The position numbers were made by a program, and so were the translations under genes. 64,000 bases of DNA from Chitinimonas arctica (GTDB lineage: Bacteria > Pseudomonadota > Gammaproteobacteria > Burkholderiales > Chitinimonadaceae): positions 4,402,001 to 4,466,000 of the forward strand of contig NZ_CP041730.1 in the NCBI RefSeq assembly GCF_007431345.1. Direction: 5' to 3'. Below the pieces are notes generated by a model. It had not been told where the DNA came from, made no database searches, and saw only the letters and a program-made list of their open reading frames with translations. How positions within the stretch are numbered: position 1 is the stretch's first letter; each line of letters begins with the position of its first letter. Shown in pieces: positions 55,635-64,000 of the stretch.

Positions 55635-58600
55635 ATGCCAAGCCAGCTTATCCGTTGTGATGGTCATTCCTCAAATGGAGAGCCCGTGCAAATCGTTCCA
55701 TTGGCCTTACCCTCTGGCCAATCCCAGTGGGTGCAGGCTGAGCCTGCCGGCAGTGAAAACTGTGCTGAAACCAGTGCCCTTCTTAAATACCTCGGGCGCC
55801 TTGCGGCTTGGTCCGATTGGGATCTCAGCGGCAGATTACGCGAAGATGCTTGCTTTGAATTGATTGACCGCTTGCCCACGATGCTAAGTGGTCCATCCAC
55901 GAGCGCCATCCACTCGCTCAGGCTTGCCCGCAACCGCATCGATCCAGTCCGGGCGGTCACGCTAAACACAACGCTTGATAGACTTTCATTTTACGGCTGT
56001 CTGGATTGCCTGGATTTGAGTAGCAACCAACTGGGAGACGAGGGCCTGGCGATCTTGATCAAGACGCTTTGCTTACTCAAATTGGCGGAGCTGGATCTAA
56101 GCAATAACGGCATCACCGATAACGGTATCTACCTATTGCTGAATGCCTTGGAGGGCGGCCCGCCTGTCCTATGTGCCATGCGCGGCATCGAGAAAATCTA
56201 CCTGGATGACAATAGGATTACCGCGCAAGGTATCAAACCATTTTCCGATGCGCTCAACGGCGAGACGGCCAGGAAAGAACGCACGCAAATCGAGAATTTG
56301 CAATCCGAGAGGCTCTACAACAAAAAATACGCCCATCCATTCACCAGTCTCGGCAAGTTGGGTTTAGCAGGCAACATTGCCGTTGCCCCCAACGATAGAG
56401 GCGGTCAAAAGGAATTGGATACAGCTCTTGCTCTTATCGAGCGTGCCTTATCCAGGAATCGCGTCCCGTTCGAAGTCTCGGCGCAGCCCCGCTTGCCGCC
56501 AAACCCGGGCGAGCTACCCGCCGGACAGATCGGCGTACGCCGCAAACAGCTAAACGCCGGGTACGATTGTCGAGCCCGGCTGTTTCGCCGGACCCATAGG
56601 CATATAGCCGCCTATCATGCCGAAAAGCACAAGCACCGTCCCCATCCAGGCACCGTTGCCAGCTTGCAAACCTCGGCACAATACTGTGCGTGGACGAAGG
56701 CCGCGTTAGCCAGTTGCAAGCAGTTGGCCAAGCAAGGCGACTCGGACCGGGAGCAGTTGTTCCATGCCTTGCTGAATGCCCTGTGCCGTTTGCCACGGAT
56801 ACGTCAGCGACGACCCTGCTGCTTTCTTCCCTGTTCAAGTGGCTTCTCCCTGATACCTGAGGCACTGGGCCGCCTGGAAGCCGACTTGGGCAAGCTCGGC
56901 GCCCGGGTCGTAAGTGGCGACCCCGCGTCCGAGCGCTATTTATGGCGGAAAATGTGTCAGAGCCACGCCATTCTCTGGGTTGATGGCTGGTGTACTACCC
57001 AACTGTCACACTGGCAAGATATCTCCCCCGCCAGTATGGTGATTCCATTGGGGGAGGGGGTGCAAATCGAGTCTTGGCCGGATTCGGCCACCCGTCCACT
57101 CGATATCGAAGCGGGCGAGCCCTACCAGCGAGCCTGGCTGCAAGCGGGCGGCTTGATCGAACGCATCTTTCAGCCGGGCGACGATCCCGCCTATCGCACG
57201 CTATTGGCAAGGTATCAGCGCGGTCTTGCCTGGCTCGACTGGGTGGCGGGGCAAGTCCGGGATATCGCCGAGAGCGAGTTGCAGGCTTCGCAGGCCCTCC
57301 GTCCCGCGGAAGCGGCCGCGCTGCCGATGGCATTTCAGGCGACGCTCGATGAGCTGGCCGACCTGCTTCGCGCCCGGGCATGGCAAGCACCGTGTTGTTA
57401 TCTGCTGCTGGCGCCCAATGCAAAGCTCCCGCCGCAACTGCGCGGCAATCTCAATACGCTGGGTATCGAACTTTCCAAGCTGCCCGAGGACACTGGCGCA
57501 CCAGGCTCGTTGAACCAGGCCGATTTCATTTTATGGGTCAGCACGCCGGCCAGGACAGCCGATGAGACATACCTGAAAGCATGCGAATACGCATGCGAAC
57601 GCATGCGGCAATACCCCGGCACACTTCTGCCCTTGCTGGTGGCGGACGAGGCGCAGACCAGCCTTCAATCCAGCGATTTCGGCGATGCCTACCCGGAAGC
57701 CGTCCGTGCCAGCTGCTGGATCTACGATTTCCGCGATGGAGCGGCTTACTATCGCAAGCTGCTGCAAAACGGGCTGCAAGTCGGTTTGATTCCTGTATTG
57801 ACCGGCATGCGGACCTACGACGAAGATTACCTGGCCCTGCTGCAGGACTGGGAAACCAAGGAACGGCTGGCTTATGCCGCCAGGCTCGCACCCTGGCCGG
57901 CTTGGTACCAGTTCGATGGGCCGGCCGGCCATGCCAGCGCGACGGCATTGAGTCTGCCGCCGATCGCCGGCGAAACCGTCGCCATTTCCATCCCCTCCGT
58001 CAAGACCGGACCCGTCATTGACAACATTCCAAATGACTTGAAGGAGGTAATAGCCCAAGTCGCGACCCACCCGATGCTGCATGAGCTGGACTTGAATAGT
58101 TGGTCATTCGGTCCGACGGCATTCAGCCTTCTGGTCCAGGCACTGCTTCGGCACCGCGAGCTGCATAGTTTGAAACTCAGGCTCAGCAAGCTCGATGAGA
58201 CGAGTGCCGGTATGCTGGCGCTTGTTTTGGCGCGCATGAAGTTGCTGACCCGCCTGGATCTGGCTATTGCCCAGCAAGCAGCTTTCTCGCACCACCTGCC
58301 CGTTGATTCCCTACTGCCGCAGCAATGCGAAGATATCTTGTCCACGCTGGGGCGAGCCTCTTTGCAGCATCTCGGCCTTTCTTTGCCAGGCGTGCTATTG
58401 GCAGGCAATGATATGCGGCCAATCCGGTATCTATTCGACCAGAAGCACTTGAAGTCGCTTTCCTTGAAGATAAGCGGCGAACCGTCAGTTCAACTCAACG
58501 TCCGTTTGCTGCGTGCCGTGCCAGGCACGCTCGAAACCCTGCACCTGTCCGACATTCCACTTTCGGCCATGGTGGCCGCCGAGCTACGCGAAACGCTGAA

Positions 58601-61226
58601 AAGGCTGTCGCGACTGAGCTCTCTCTCGCTCAGCCATTGCATACGACCGACCGATGAGCCAGCCATGCCTGCCGACCAAGCGGTAAGCGGTGTCATCACC
58701 GGATGGCTGTCGGCACTGGGTGAAAATGCGCGAATCCAGCGCCTCGAACTTATCGGCAACACGCTGGACTTGGTGCATTGCCGGGATTTGCAGGTCTTGC
58801 TGCCACACATGACCGGCCTAAGCCAACTCAGCCTGAGCAATAACCTGCTAGCCGGCGAGGGCGTGGAAGTACTGGCCAAGATGTTGGCCAATATGCAGCA
58901 TCTGGTTTACCTCGACATTTCCCACAACAAAACCATCTCTACCAGCGCTGACATTTCTACCAGCGCCGACCCGGCATCCGATACGTGCAAATTTGGAGAA
59001 AACGCCGTAGCTGCGTTGCTGGAGAATACGCATTTGGCGGCTACGCTAAGCCATCTCGACCTGAGCTGGTATCCACTTGGTCATCTCATTGAACCATTGA
59101 CGAAGTTGCTGGCGCGCTTGCGGGCCTTAAGCACGCTCCAGCTCAACAGCAATCTATTGGATGACGATGACTGTGGGGCCGTGATGAGTGCGCTGCCTGC
59201 TTCGATTGAAGTGCTCAGTCTTGCCGGCAATAGGCTGCGCATATACCTCGATGGCATAAGCAATCGGCCCGCAGAGGCGTGGCTGATTTCCCCCGCAACC
59301 CTGCGAAGCAGCCTGGACAACTTATCCCGGCTGGCCGATCTCGATCTATCGGCGAATAGGCTAAACGACGCGGCCGCGGAGATGTTGGCCGAGGTATTAC
59401 CGCAACTGAACGGCCGCCTGAAGCAGCTGACCCTCAGCCACAACAAAATCAGCGACGTTGGCGCTTCCGCGCTCCAGCAGGCGCTGTCGGGCATGACCCC
59501 ACTGCCCAAACTTAACTTGGACGGTAACGCGATATTGTTACCACCCCGGACTTTAAACGCGCTGTTCAATGGCTGGAAACAGCGGCGAGCCCTTGAAAAA
59601 GCCCGAGCGCATTTTCTGAGTCGCCACGATGCGCCACAGCAACAGGGTGTGTTGACAGCGTTTCGTTATCTTGAAGCACTCGAGCGGAAGTACGACAGCA
59701 ACGCGGTTGTCGAGCAGATCAAAATCTGGAAATCCGAAATGCACGCCGAGATGGCGTTGATTTACCGGCGACAAACGCAGATAGGCGATCGCCATTGGCG
59801 ACAACTACGTTTTGCGCCCGCCACTTTCGCCTATCAACAAGCAGCGGAAGTCGCACGCGAAGTCGCACCCCAGGCGGTAGCGGAGTTGGAAAAGCGAATT
59901 GCGCGAGCAGACGCGTATCATGACCAGCTGATCCGGTGCCAGCAAATACGGTGGTCGGTACATCTGAACGATTTCCTTGCCGCCACCGGTCGCCTGCTGC
60001 GTCGGCGTTACCTGTCCGAACGCTGCTGCATCGTCTGGCAAGCCGAAACAGGCGACCCGGTGGCTGGCGCGGCGCAGCAAGAACGGTTAGCGGAGCTGTG
60101 TCGGCTCCTGCAAAAGCTGCAGATCAGATTCATGGTCAACCTTGCCGGTACCCATGTCCCCACCGTCCATATCGACGGGCATATCGCGCGGGCGGATAGT
60201 CTTGTCCTGCTCGGTTTGCCGGCGGGTGGCCGAACGACGCCAAACAGCGATGGCGCCCGGCGCAAGAATAGGCAGGATAAGGAAAACGCCGCCATCCAAC
60301 AGCGCTTGCTGGATAAGCCGGGCACGGTCATTGCCCTGCGCTGGGGGGAGGCGGGGGAGGCGCCGCGGGCAGGGGATTTTCCCATGATGTTCGCCGATGG
60401 TCTTGGACGGACACGGCCCCTTGTCCTTCCCGCACAGCACGACTATGGCGTGGCTATAGGCCAGACCTATATCGACTTGGTGACCGGAATAAGCGGGCTC
60501 GATCCACACGACCCGGACTATGCCGCGATCGTCGAAACGTTCCGTAGAAAGCGGTGCGTCCAGCACTGGCGCTTTCTACAGGGCACCCGCTTGGACGAAA
60601 GCGCCTTGGCGATACCCGTGCCGGCAGGTGTCCCCGCATCGGACGACACCTTCGAGCGATTTATCCAACGGCTGGCACCCATCCTGCGAGGCCGAAAAAA
60701 GCCGAGTTGCTATCTCAGTTTTGTCGCCGAGCCGGACAACTCCGCCTTGCGAAAGCGGGTTACAACGCTCCATCGGCATCTGAGCGCCCTGGGCATTGCC
60801 GTTGGCCGGTATGGCGACAATAACATCCCGCTGGAGCAGGCCGACCATGTGCTGCTGCTGGGCAGCACCGCATGGGAGGCGCAGCTTGCCGACTCCCATT
60901 CGCACATCAGCAAGGAGTTGGCGCTCGCCCTTTCGATCGACCAACAAAGACCGGGCGCCATGATTCCCTTGCGACTGGAAGGAGCGCAGCCTTTTCCTGA
61001 TGAAGTGGGAGGTGCGGAACGGATACATGGTTGCGACTGCGATGACACTTATCGGCTGGCTTTCGCTTCGCCCTATCATCCCATGGGTATCATCCCCATT
61101 ATTTTCGGGCTCGATGAGCAAGACGACGATTACCGCGAGCTGTACCAGGAGTTCGAATCGATCGCCAATATCAATCTAATGAAAACGATCATCCAGGCGC
61201 AGACCAAGGAAGCACCTGTCGCTTAG
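55635..61226 (+). CDS. Giant protein with two LRR blocks and four TIR-like modules
   Basis: A 1863-residue protein with no signal peptide or membrane span. LRR block 1 (about 90-255) has ribonuclease-inhibitor-type repeats, e.g. LDCLDLSSNQLGDEGLAIL and LAELDLSNNGITDNGIYLLL. Modules A (393-529) and B (586-742) follow, then LRR block 2 (about 800-1305; MTGLSQLSLSNNLLAGEGVE, LADLDLSANRLNDAAAEML), a helical linker (1310-1450), and modules C (1462-1637) and D (1690-1842). Module D looks TIR-like: SCYLSFVAEPDNSALRK, ADHVLLLGSTAWEAQ, ISKELALALSID, MGIIPIIFGL. All four end in a similar acidic pattern, e.g. GLDEQDDDYRELYQEFE and GMRTYDEDYLALLQDWE. No NTPase domain was found. The start at ATG 55635 lacks a good RBS and is uncertain. 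Function is unknown; immunity-like sensing, NAD cleavage or a secreted effector are all possible. Confidence 0.75.
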   Translation: MPSQLIRCDGHSSNGEPVQIVPLALPSGQSQWVQAEPAGSENCAETSALLKYLGRLAAWSDWDLSGRLREDACFELIDRLPTMLSGPSTSAIHSLRLARNRIDPVRAVTLNTTLDRLSFYGCLDCLDLSSNQLGDEGLAILIKTLCLLKLAELDLSNNGITDNGIYLLLNALEGGPPVLCAMRGIEKIYLDDNRITAQGIKPFSDALNGETARKERTQIENLQSERLYNKKYAHPFTSLGKLGLAGNIAVAPNDRGGQKELDTALALIERALSRNRVPFEVSAQPRLPPNPGELPAGQIGVRRKQLNAGYDCRARLFRRTHRHIAAYHAEKHKHRPHPGTVASLQTSAQYCAWTKAALASCKQLAKQGDSDREQLFHALLNALCRLPRIRQRRPCCFLPCSSGFSLIPEALGRLEADLGKLGARVVSGDPASERYLWRKMCQSHAILWVDGWCTTQLSHWQDISPASMVIPLGEGVQIESWPDSATRPLDIEAGEPYQRAWLQAGGLIERIFQPGDDPAYRTLLARYQRGLAWLDWVAGQVRDIAESELQASQALRPAEAAALPMAFQATLDELADLLRARAWQAPCCYLLLAPNAKLPPQLRGNLNTLGIELSKLPEDTGAPGSLNQADFILWVSTPARTADETYLKACEYACERMRQYPGTLLPLLVADEAQTSLQSSDFGDAYPEAVRASCWIYDFRDGAAYYRKLLQNGLQVGLIPVLTGMRTYDEDYLALLQDWETKERLAYAARLAPWPAWYQFDGPAGHASATALSLPPIAGETVAISIPSVKTGPVIDNIPNDLKEVIAQVATHPMLHELDLNSWSFGPTAFSLLVQALLRHRELHSLKLRLSKLDETSAGMLALVLARMKLLTRLDLAIAQQAAFSHHLPVDSLLPQQCEDILSTLGRASLQHLGLSLPGVLLAGNDMRPIRYLFDQKHLKSLSLKISGEPSVQLNVRLLRAVPGTLETLHLSDIPLSAMVAAELRETLKRLSRLSSLSLSHCIRPTDEPAMPADQAVSGVITGWLSALGENARIQRLELIGNTLDLVHCRDLQVLLPHMTGLSQLSLSNNLLAGEGVEVLAKMLANMQHLVYLDISHNKTISTSADISTSADPASDTCKFGENAVAALLENTHLAATLSHLDLSWYPLGHLIEPLTKLLARLRALSTLQLNSNLLDDDDCGAVMSALPASIEVLSLAGNRLRIYLDGISNRPAEAWLISPATLRSSLDNLSRLADLDLSANRLNDAAAEMLAEVLPQLNGRLKQLTLSHNKISDVGASALQQALSGMTPLPKLNLDGNAILLPPRTLNALFNGWKQRRALEKARAHFLSRHDAPQQQGVLTAFRYLEALERKYDSNAVVEQIKIWKSEMHAEMALIYRRQTQIGDRHWRQLRFAPATFAYQQAAEVAREVAPQAVAELEKRIARADAYHDQLIRCQQIRWSVHLNDFLAATGRLLRRRYLSERCCIVWQAETGDPVAGAAQQERLAELCRLLQKLQIRFMVNLAGTHVPTVHIDGHIARADSLVLLGLPAGGRTTPNSDGARRKNRQDKENAAIQQRLLDKPGTVIALRWGEAGEAPRAGDFPMMFADGLGRTRPLVLPAQHDYGVAIGQTYIDLVTGISGLDPHDPDYAAIVETFRRKRCVQHWRFLQGTRLDESALAIPVPAGVPASDDTFERFIQRLAPILRGRKKPSCYLSFVAEPDNSALRKRVTTLHRHLSALGIAVGRYGDNNIPLEQADHVLLLGSTAWEAQLADSHSHISKELALALSIDQQRPGAMIPLRLEGAQPFPDEVGGAERIHGCDCDDTYRLAFASPYHPMGIIPIIFGLDEQDDDYRELYQEFESIANINLMKTIIQAQTKEAPVA

Positions 61227-61240
61227 CCGCCGGCTGGGAC

Positions 61241-62005
61241 TCAATTCTTCCCCCCGGTTCTTGGCGCCTTACGATTGCTCCAGCGCTGGATGATCTGCTC
61301 CAGCGTGCCATCGGCACGTAATTTCGCCAGGCTCTTGGCAAAACGCTCGGCCATGGCCTCGCCACCTTGGCGAAAACCCACGTAGCGCGGTTGGATGGAA
61401 AGCGGTGTATCCAGGAACTCGATCTTGTTCTGCAGGCCTTGCTGCAGCGCAAGCGCCTGCAGTAGCAGCTGATCGCCGACGATCAGGTCCACCCGTCCGA
61501 CGGCAAGCATCGCGGGTAACATGTCCGAGCGGGTGGCGGTGTTGTCCACCGTCAATCCGGCTTGCTCGAATTCGCTGCCATAGGCATAGCCGAACACGGT
61601 GGCGATCCGATAGGGCTTGAGGTCGGCTAGCTGCTTGAAGGGAATACGGCAGCCCTTGCGACAGGCGAATACCAATTTACCTTCCCGGAAAGGGCCAACC
61701 AGCAGATAGCGGGCCCGCCGCTCCGGCGTGTCGAGAAACTGAAAAGCCAAATCGACCTGGCCGGCATCGAGCAGCCGTTTCAGCCGTTCCCACGGCACCA
61801 TCTTGAGTTCGTATTCAACCTTGGCATCGTTGAGGATGGTGGTGACCAATTCCACATCCAGGCCGGTAGGGCGTCCATTGCTCGGATCGGTGTAGTTGTA
61901 GGGTGGATAGCCTTCCTCGGAGGCGATGCGCCAGACCTCGGCGGCTGCCGGCAAGGTGGCCAGCAGGGAGCCGACAAGGGCGGCGAAGATTGCTAGGCGA
62001 CGCAT
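61241..62005 (-). CDS. Periplasmic substrate-binding protein (SBP_bac_3)
   Basis: A 254-residue family-3 binding protein. Signal peptide MRRLAIFAALVGSLLATLPAAAEVWR is clear (cut after AAA). The mature part has IASEEGYPPYNYTDPSNGRP, GLDVELVTTILNDAKVEYEL, ERLKRLLDAGQVDLAFQFLD and RVDLIVGDQLLLQAL, and ends with LRADGTLEQIIQRW. It lacks adjacent permease and ATPase genes. It differs from the other binding protein at 3023 and resembles the stand-alone polar-amino-acid type found in many betaproteobacteria. Its stop lies only 15 bases from the convergent LRR gene. Confidence 0.85.
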   Translation of the reverse strand: MRRLAIFAALVGSLLATLPAAAEVWRIASEEGYPPYNYTDPSNGRPTGLDVELVTTILNDAKVEYELKMVPWERLKRLLDAGQVDLAFQFLDTPERRARYLLVGPFREGKLVFACRKGCRIPFKQLADLKPYRIATVFGYAYGSEFEQAGLTVDNTATRSDMLPAMLAVGRVDLIVGDQLLLQALALQQGLQNKIEFLDTPLSIQPRYVGFRQGGEAMAERFAKSLAKLRADGTLEQIIQRWSNRKAPRTGGKN

Positions 62006-62088
62006 GAAGGTTCCCCGGAGCGCGGCAACCTGCCGACATCTGGAGAGTAGGCCATCCCGGCCGGTTTCTGAAGGCGGGATAAATGGGC

Positions 62089-62121
62089 CGAAAAAAGGCC
62101 ACCTTCGCAGGCGGCCTTTGG
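62089..62121 (-). terminator. Intrinsic terminator of the phosphate transporter gene
   Basis: On the minus strand AAAGGCCGCC (62119-62110) pairs with GGTGGCCTTT (62103-62094) with one mismatch and a six-base loop, followed by TTT. It lies just beyond the pit stop codon at 62138. Confidence 0.8.
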
Positions 62122-62137
62122 GGGGAGCCGGGTTGGA

Positions 62138-63616
62138 TCAAACAAACAACTTGGTCGCCAACCAGAACAAGCCACCCGCCATGGCGATGGAGGCAGGTAA
62201 GGTGAGTACCCACGCGATCAGGATATTGCGCACCGTACTGCCTTGCAGACCGCTGCGGTTGGCCACCATGGTGCCGGCAACGCCGGACGACAGTACGTGG
62301 GTGGTGGAAACCGGCAGGCTGAACACATTGGCCATGCCGATGGCGCCCACGGCAATGATCTGGGCGCTCATGCCCTGGGCGTAGGTCATGCCCTGGCGGC
62401 CGATCTTCTCGCCCACGGTTTCGACAACCCGTTTCCAACCCACCATGGTGCCGAGGCCAAGCGCCAGGGCAACCGCGATCACCACCCAGGTGGGCGCATA
62501 TTCGGTGGTGGTGGTCAGATCCTTGCGCAGCTTGTCCAGGTCGGCCTTGTCGCGCTTGGAGAGATCGGGCAGCTTGGAAATCTTCTTGGCGGTATCGTCC
62601 AGGCACAGCAGCGAGCGCCGGACCTGGGAGCGGGTGTCGGGCGCCAGGTCGTGATAGTCGCGCACATTACCGACAACCAGCAGCAATTTGCCGATGGTCT
62701 GCTGCGTTTCGGCCGGGTCGCACTTGAACTTGGGCGGCATTTCACTGACGTTATTGCCTGGCTTGCTGGCGGGGAACTGCTGCGCCAGCTTGGCTTCATT
62801 GCTTTGGTAGAAATGCTGCAGATAGATGGCCGCATCGCGCGTGCGCTCGATCTGATAGGTGGTGGCGTCCACATCCAGGGCGAACTGGGTCGGCACAATG
62901 CCGATCAACACCAGCATCATCAGGCCGATGCCCTTCTGGCCGTCATTGGAACCGTGCACAAAGCTGACACCCATGGCCGATAGCACCAGGGTCAGACGGC
63001 TCCAGAAGGGCGGGTGCTTCTTACCGTCCAGCGCGCGGCGGGTTTCCGGCGTCTTGTGCATTTTGGAAAGCGGCAACATGCGCAGGAAGAAAGTCAGCAA
63101 TAGCGCGGCCAGCAAAAAGCCCAGGGTGGGCGAGACCACCAGCGACAGGGCGATGTCCATGGCCTTCTTCCAGTTGATGCCTTCCGCCAAGGGGATGCCG
63201 GTAATCAGGGCGTTGGCGATACCCACGCCCAGGATGGAGCCGATCAGGGTATGCGAACTGGACGCGGGAATGCCGAAATACCAGGTCCCCAGGTTCCATA
63301 GAATCGCTGCGCTCAGCAGCGAGAACACCATGGCCAGGCCGTGGCCGGTATTGACGTTGATCAGGAGTTCCACCGGTAGCAGGTGGACGATGGCATAGGC
63401 CACGCCCACGCCGCCCAGCAGGACGCCCAGACAGTTGAAGATGCCAGACATGACAACCGCCTGCTTGGGCGGCATGGCCTTGGTATAAATCACCGTGGCG
63501 ACGGCATTGGCGGTGTCGTGAAAGCCATTGATGAATTCAAAGGCCATCACAAAACCAAAAGCGAGTACGAGGCTGGCGGCAATCCAGAAATCCAGCCCGG
63601 CGAAGAAGTCGAACAT
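62138..63616 (-). CDS. pit: Low-affinity inorganic phosphate transporter, PiT family
   Basis: A 492-residue membrane protein of the PiT/PHO4 family, proton-coupled phosphate importers. Signature repeats are seen in both halves: FVMAFEFINGFHDTANAVAT with VMSGIFNCLGVLLGGVGVAY, PASSSHTLIGSILGVG, and in the C-terminal half VSTTHVLSSGVAG and GSTVRNILIAWVLTLPAS. FVHGSNDGQKGIGL precedes a hydrophilic central loop of about 120 residues (about 255-370) that resembles the E. coli PitA loop. Length matches PitA (499). A TATAAA hexamer ends five bases before the ATG, and no RBS is visible, so the mRNA may be leaderless. It is followed by a terminator and stands alone. Confidence 0.93.
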   Translation of the reverse strand: MFDFFAGLDFWIAASLVLAFGFVMAFEFINGFHDTANAVATVIYTKAMPPKQAVVMSGIFNCLGVLLGGVGVAYAIVHLLPVELLINVNTGHGLAMVFSLLSAAILWNLGTWYFGIPASSSHTLIGSILGVGIANALITGIPLAEGINWKKAMDIALSLVVSPTLGFLLAALLLTFFLRMLPLSKMHKTPETRRALDGKKHPPFWSRLTLVLSAMGVSFVHGSNDGQKGIGLMMLVLIGIVPTQFALDVDATTYQIERTRDAAIYLQHFYQSNEAKLAQQFPASKPGNNVSEMPPKFKCDPAETQQTIGKLLLVVGNVRDYHDLAPDTRSQVRRSLLCLDDTAKKISKLPDLSKRDKADLDKLRKDLTTTTEYAPTWVVIAVALALGLGTMVGWKRVVETVGEKIGRQGMTYAQGMSAQIIAVGAIGMANVFSLPVSTTHVLSSGVAGTMVANRSGLQGSTVRNILIAWVLTLPASIAMAGGLFWLATKLFV

Positions 63617-64000
63617 AAGTATTTATATGGTTTTTGAGGATAGCCCGAGATTATCGCAGCAAAGTCCCCTTCCTTGCGCAAAACCGCACGGTGCCTTTGC
63701 ATGCCATGCCCGGAGCATATTGTTGGCAGCGCTTGCGCGCGGCGGACGGTTCCAGTCCCCAGGCCATTCATCGCATTCGGCTGCAGCTTGTTCCACAAGC
63801 TGGGCAAGAGAACAAGCTACCGAAATTGGCAAATCTCACCGTGCAAATGCAGACCCTTCACAAGATCGCAATAGGGGGTTTGCCGCATAGTTCTTCCACG
63901 CAACACACCGGTTTGCCATGGCGTGGGTGGTACCGATGCCAACGGTGGGTATGCGGTCCTTGCTTGGGGGCACAGGCTGTTCTGTGCGGCGAAGCATTGG
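63617..64000. other. Right-edge intergenic region
   Basis: 384 bases with no confident gene. It holds the presumed promoter of the phosphate transporter (63622-63627). Near the edge a minus-strand frame (about 63850-64000) reads KDRIPTVGIGTTHA, which weakly recalls the GxPTxGxG region of GH24 lysozymes, but the frame breaks and the rest does not fit. It may be the damaged end of a gene beyond the window. Confidence 0.35.
63622..63627 (-). promoter_or_regulatory. -10-like element directly before the pit start codon
   Basis: TATAAA on the minus strand ends five bases before ATG 63616. If used, transcription would start about at the A of the ATG, giving a leaderless message, in line with the missing Shine-Dalgarno sequence. 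No good -35 element is seen upstream, which weakens the call. Confidence 0.35.

Noticed and set aside
55594..55659. 21-codon frame before the giant LRR gene (leader peptide?)
   Set aside because: It lacks a ribosome binding site at the right distance and has no regulatory hairpin; probably chance.

Overview
The window is most likely a chromosomal segment of a GC-rich betaproteobacterium. The 16S-Ile-Ala-23S-5S rRNA operon has betaproteobacterial signatures and, from memory, resembles Neisseriales such as Chromobacterium; I cannot fix the genus from sequence alone.

Layout, left to right. (1) 1-3000: the 5' end of an unknown gene leaves the window on the left. A low-GC patch follows with a PP2C-like phosphatase gene, bounded by two direct copies of a 46-bp sequence and next to an IS5-type transposase relic. 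(2) 3000-6550: a periplasmic amino-acid-type binding protein, an Rpn-type nuclease and an exported HAD phosphatase. (3) 6680-13540: an iron-responsive catechol module. DAHP synthase is divergent from entC-entE-entB-siderophore-interacting protein-entA, with a Fur-box-like site between them. No NRPS is present. (4) 13600-15060: a sigma-54 activator without a sensor domain and a small conserved protein, followed by an intergenic region with a candidate sigma-54 promoter and IHF-like site. (5) 15611-36735: a type VI secretion system (T6SS) transcribed in one direction: a fused tssB-tssC gene, hcp, tssE, tssF, tssG, vgrG, a cargo/adaptor block (DUF2169-pentapeptide, pentapeptide, DUF3540, DUF4150 PAAR-like), tssJ, tssK, tssL, tssM, tssA. 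No ClpV (tssH) gene is present. An orphan 144-aa protein and a GNAT protein follow. (6) 38250-47350: ordinary genes (YejK/NdpA, M28 peptidase, TonB-like protein, GH5 glycosidase) and a large hybrid histidine kinase. (7) 47790-49117: a 49-residue peptide gene, an intrinsic terminator, then a SagB/ThcOx-type oxidoreductase, which together look like a minimal RiPP-like locus. (8) 49330-54800: the rRNA operon. (9) 54858-61226: a Phd/VapC toxin-antitoxin pair and a 1863-aa protein with two leucine-rich-repeat blocks and four TIR-like modules. (10) 61241-63616: a second binding protein and a PiT phosphate transporter.

How parts work together. DAHP synthase would supply chorismate to EntC/EntB/EntA, which make 2,3-dihydroxybenzoate; EntE would load it on the EntB carrier domain for an NRPS encoded elsewhere. 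The sigma-54 activator sits directly upstream of the T6SS and probably switches it on. The most novel-looking items are the peptide/SagB pair, the LRR/TIR-like giant protein, and the T6SS with a one-piece sheath subunit and no local ClpV.
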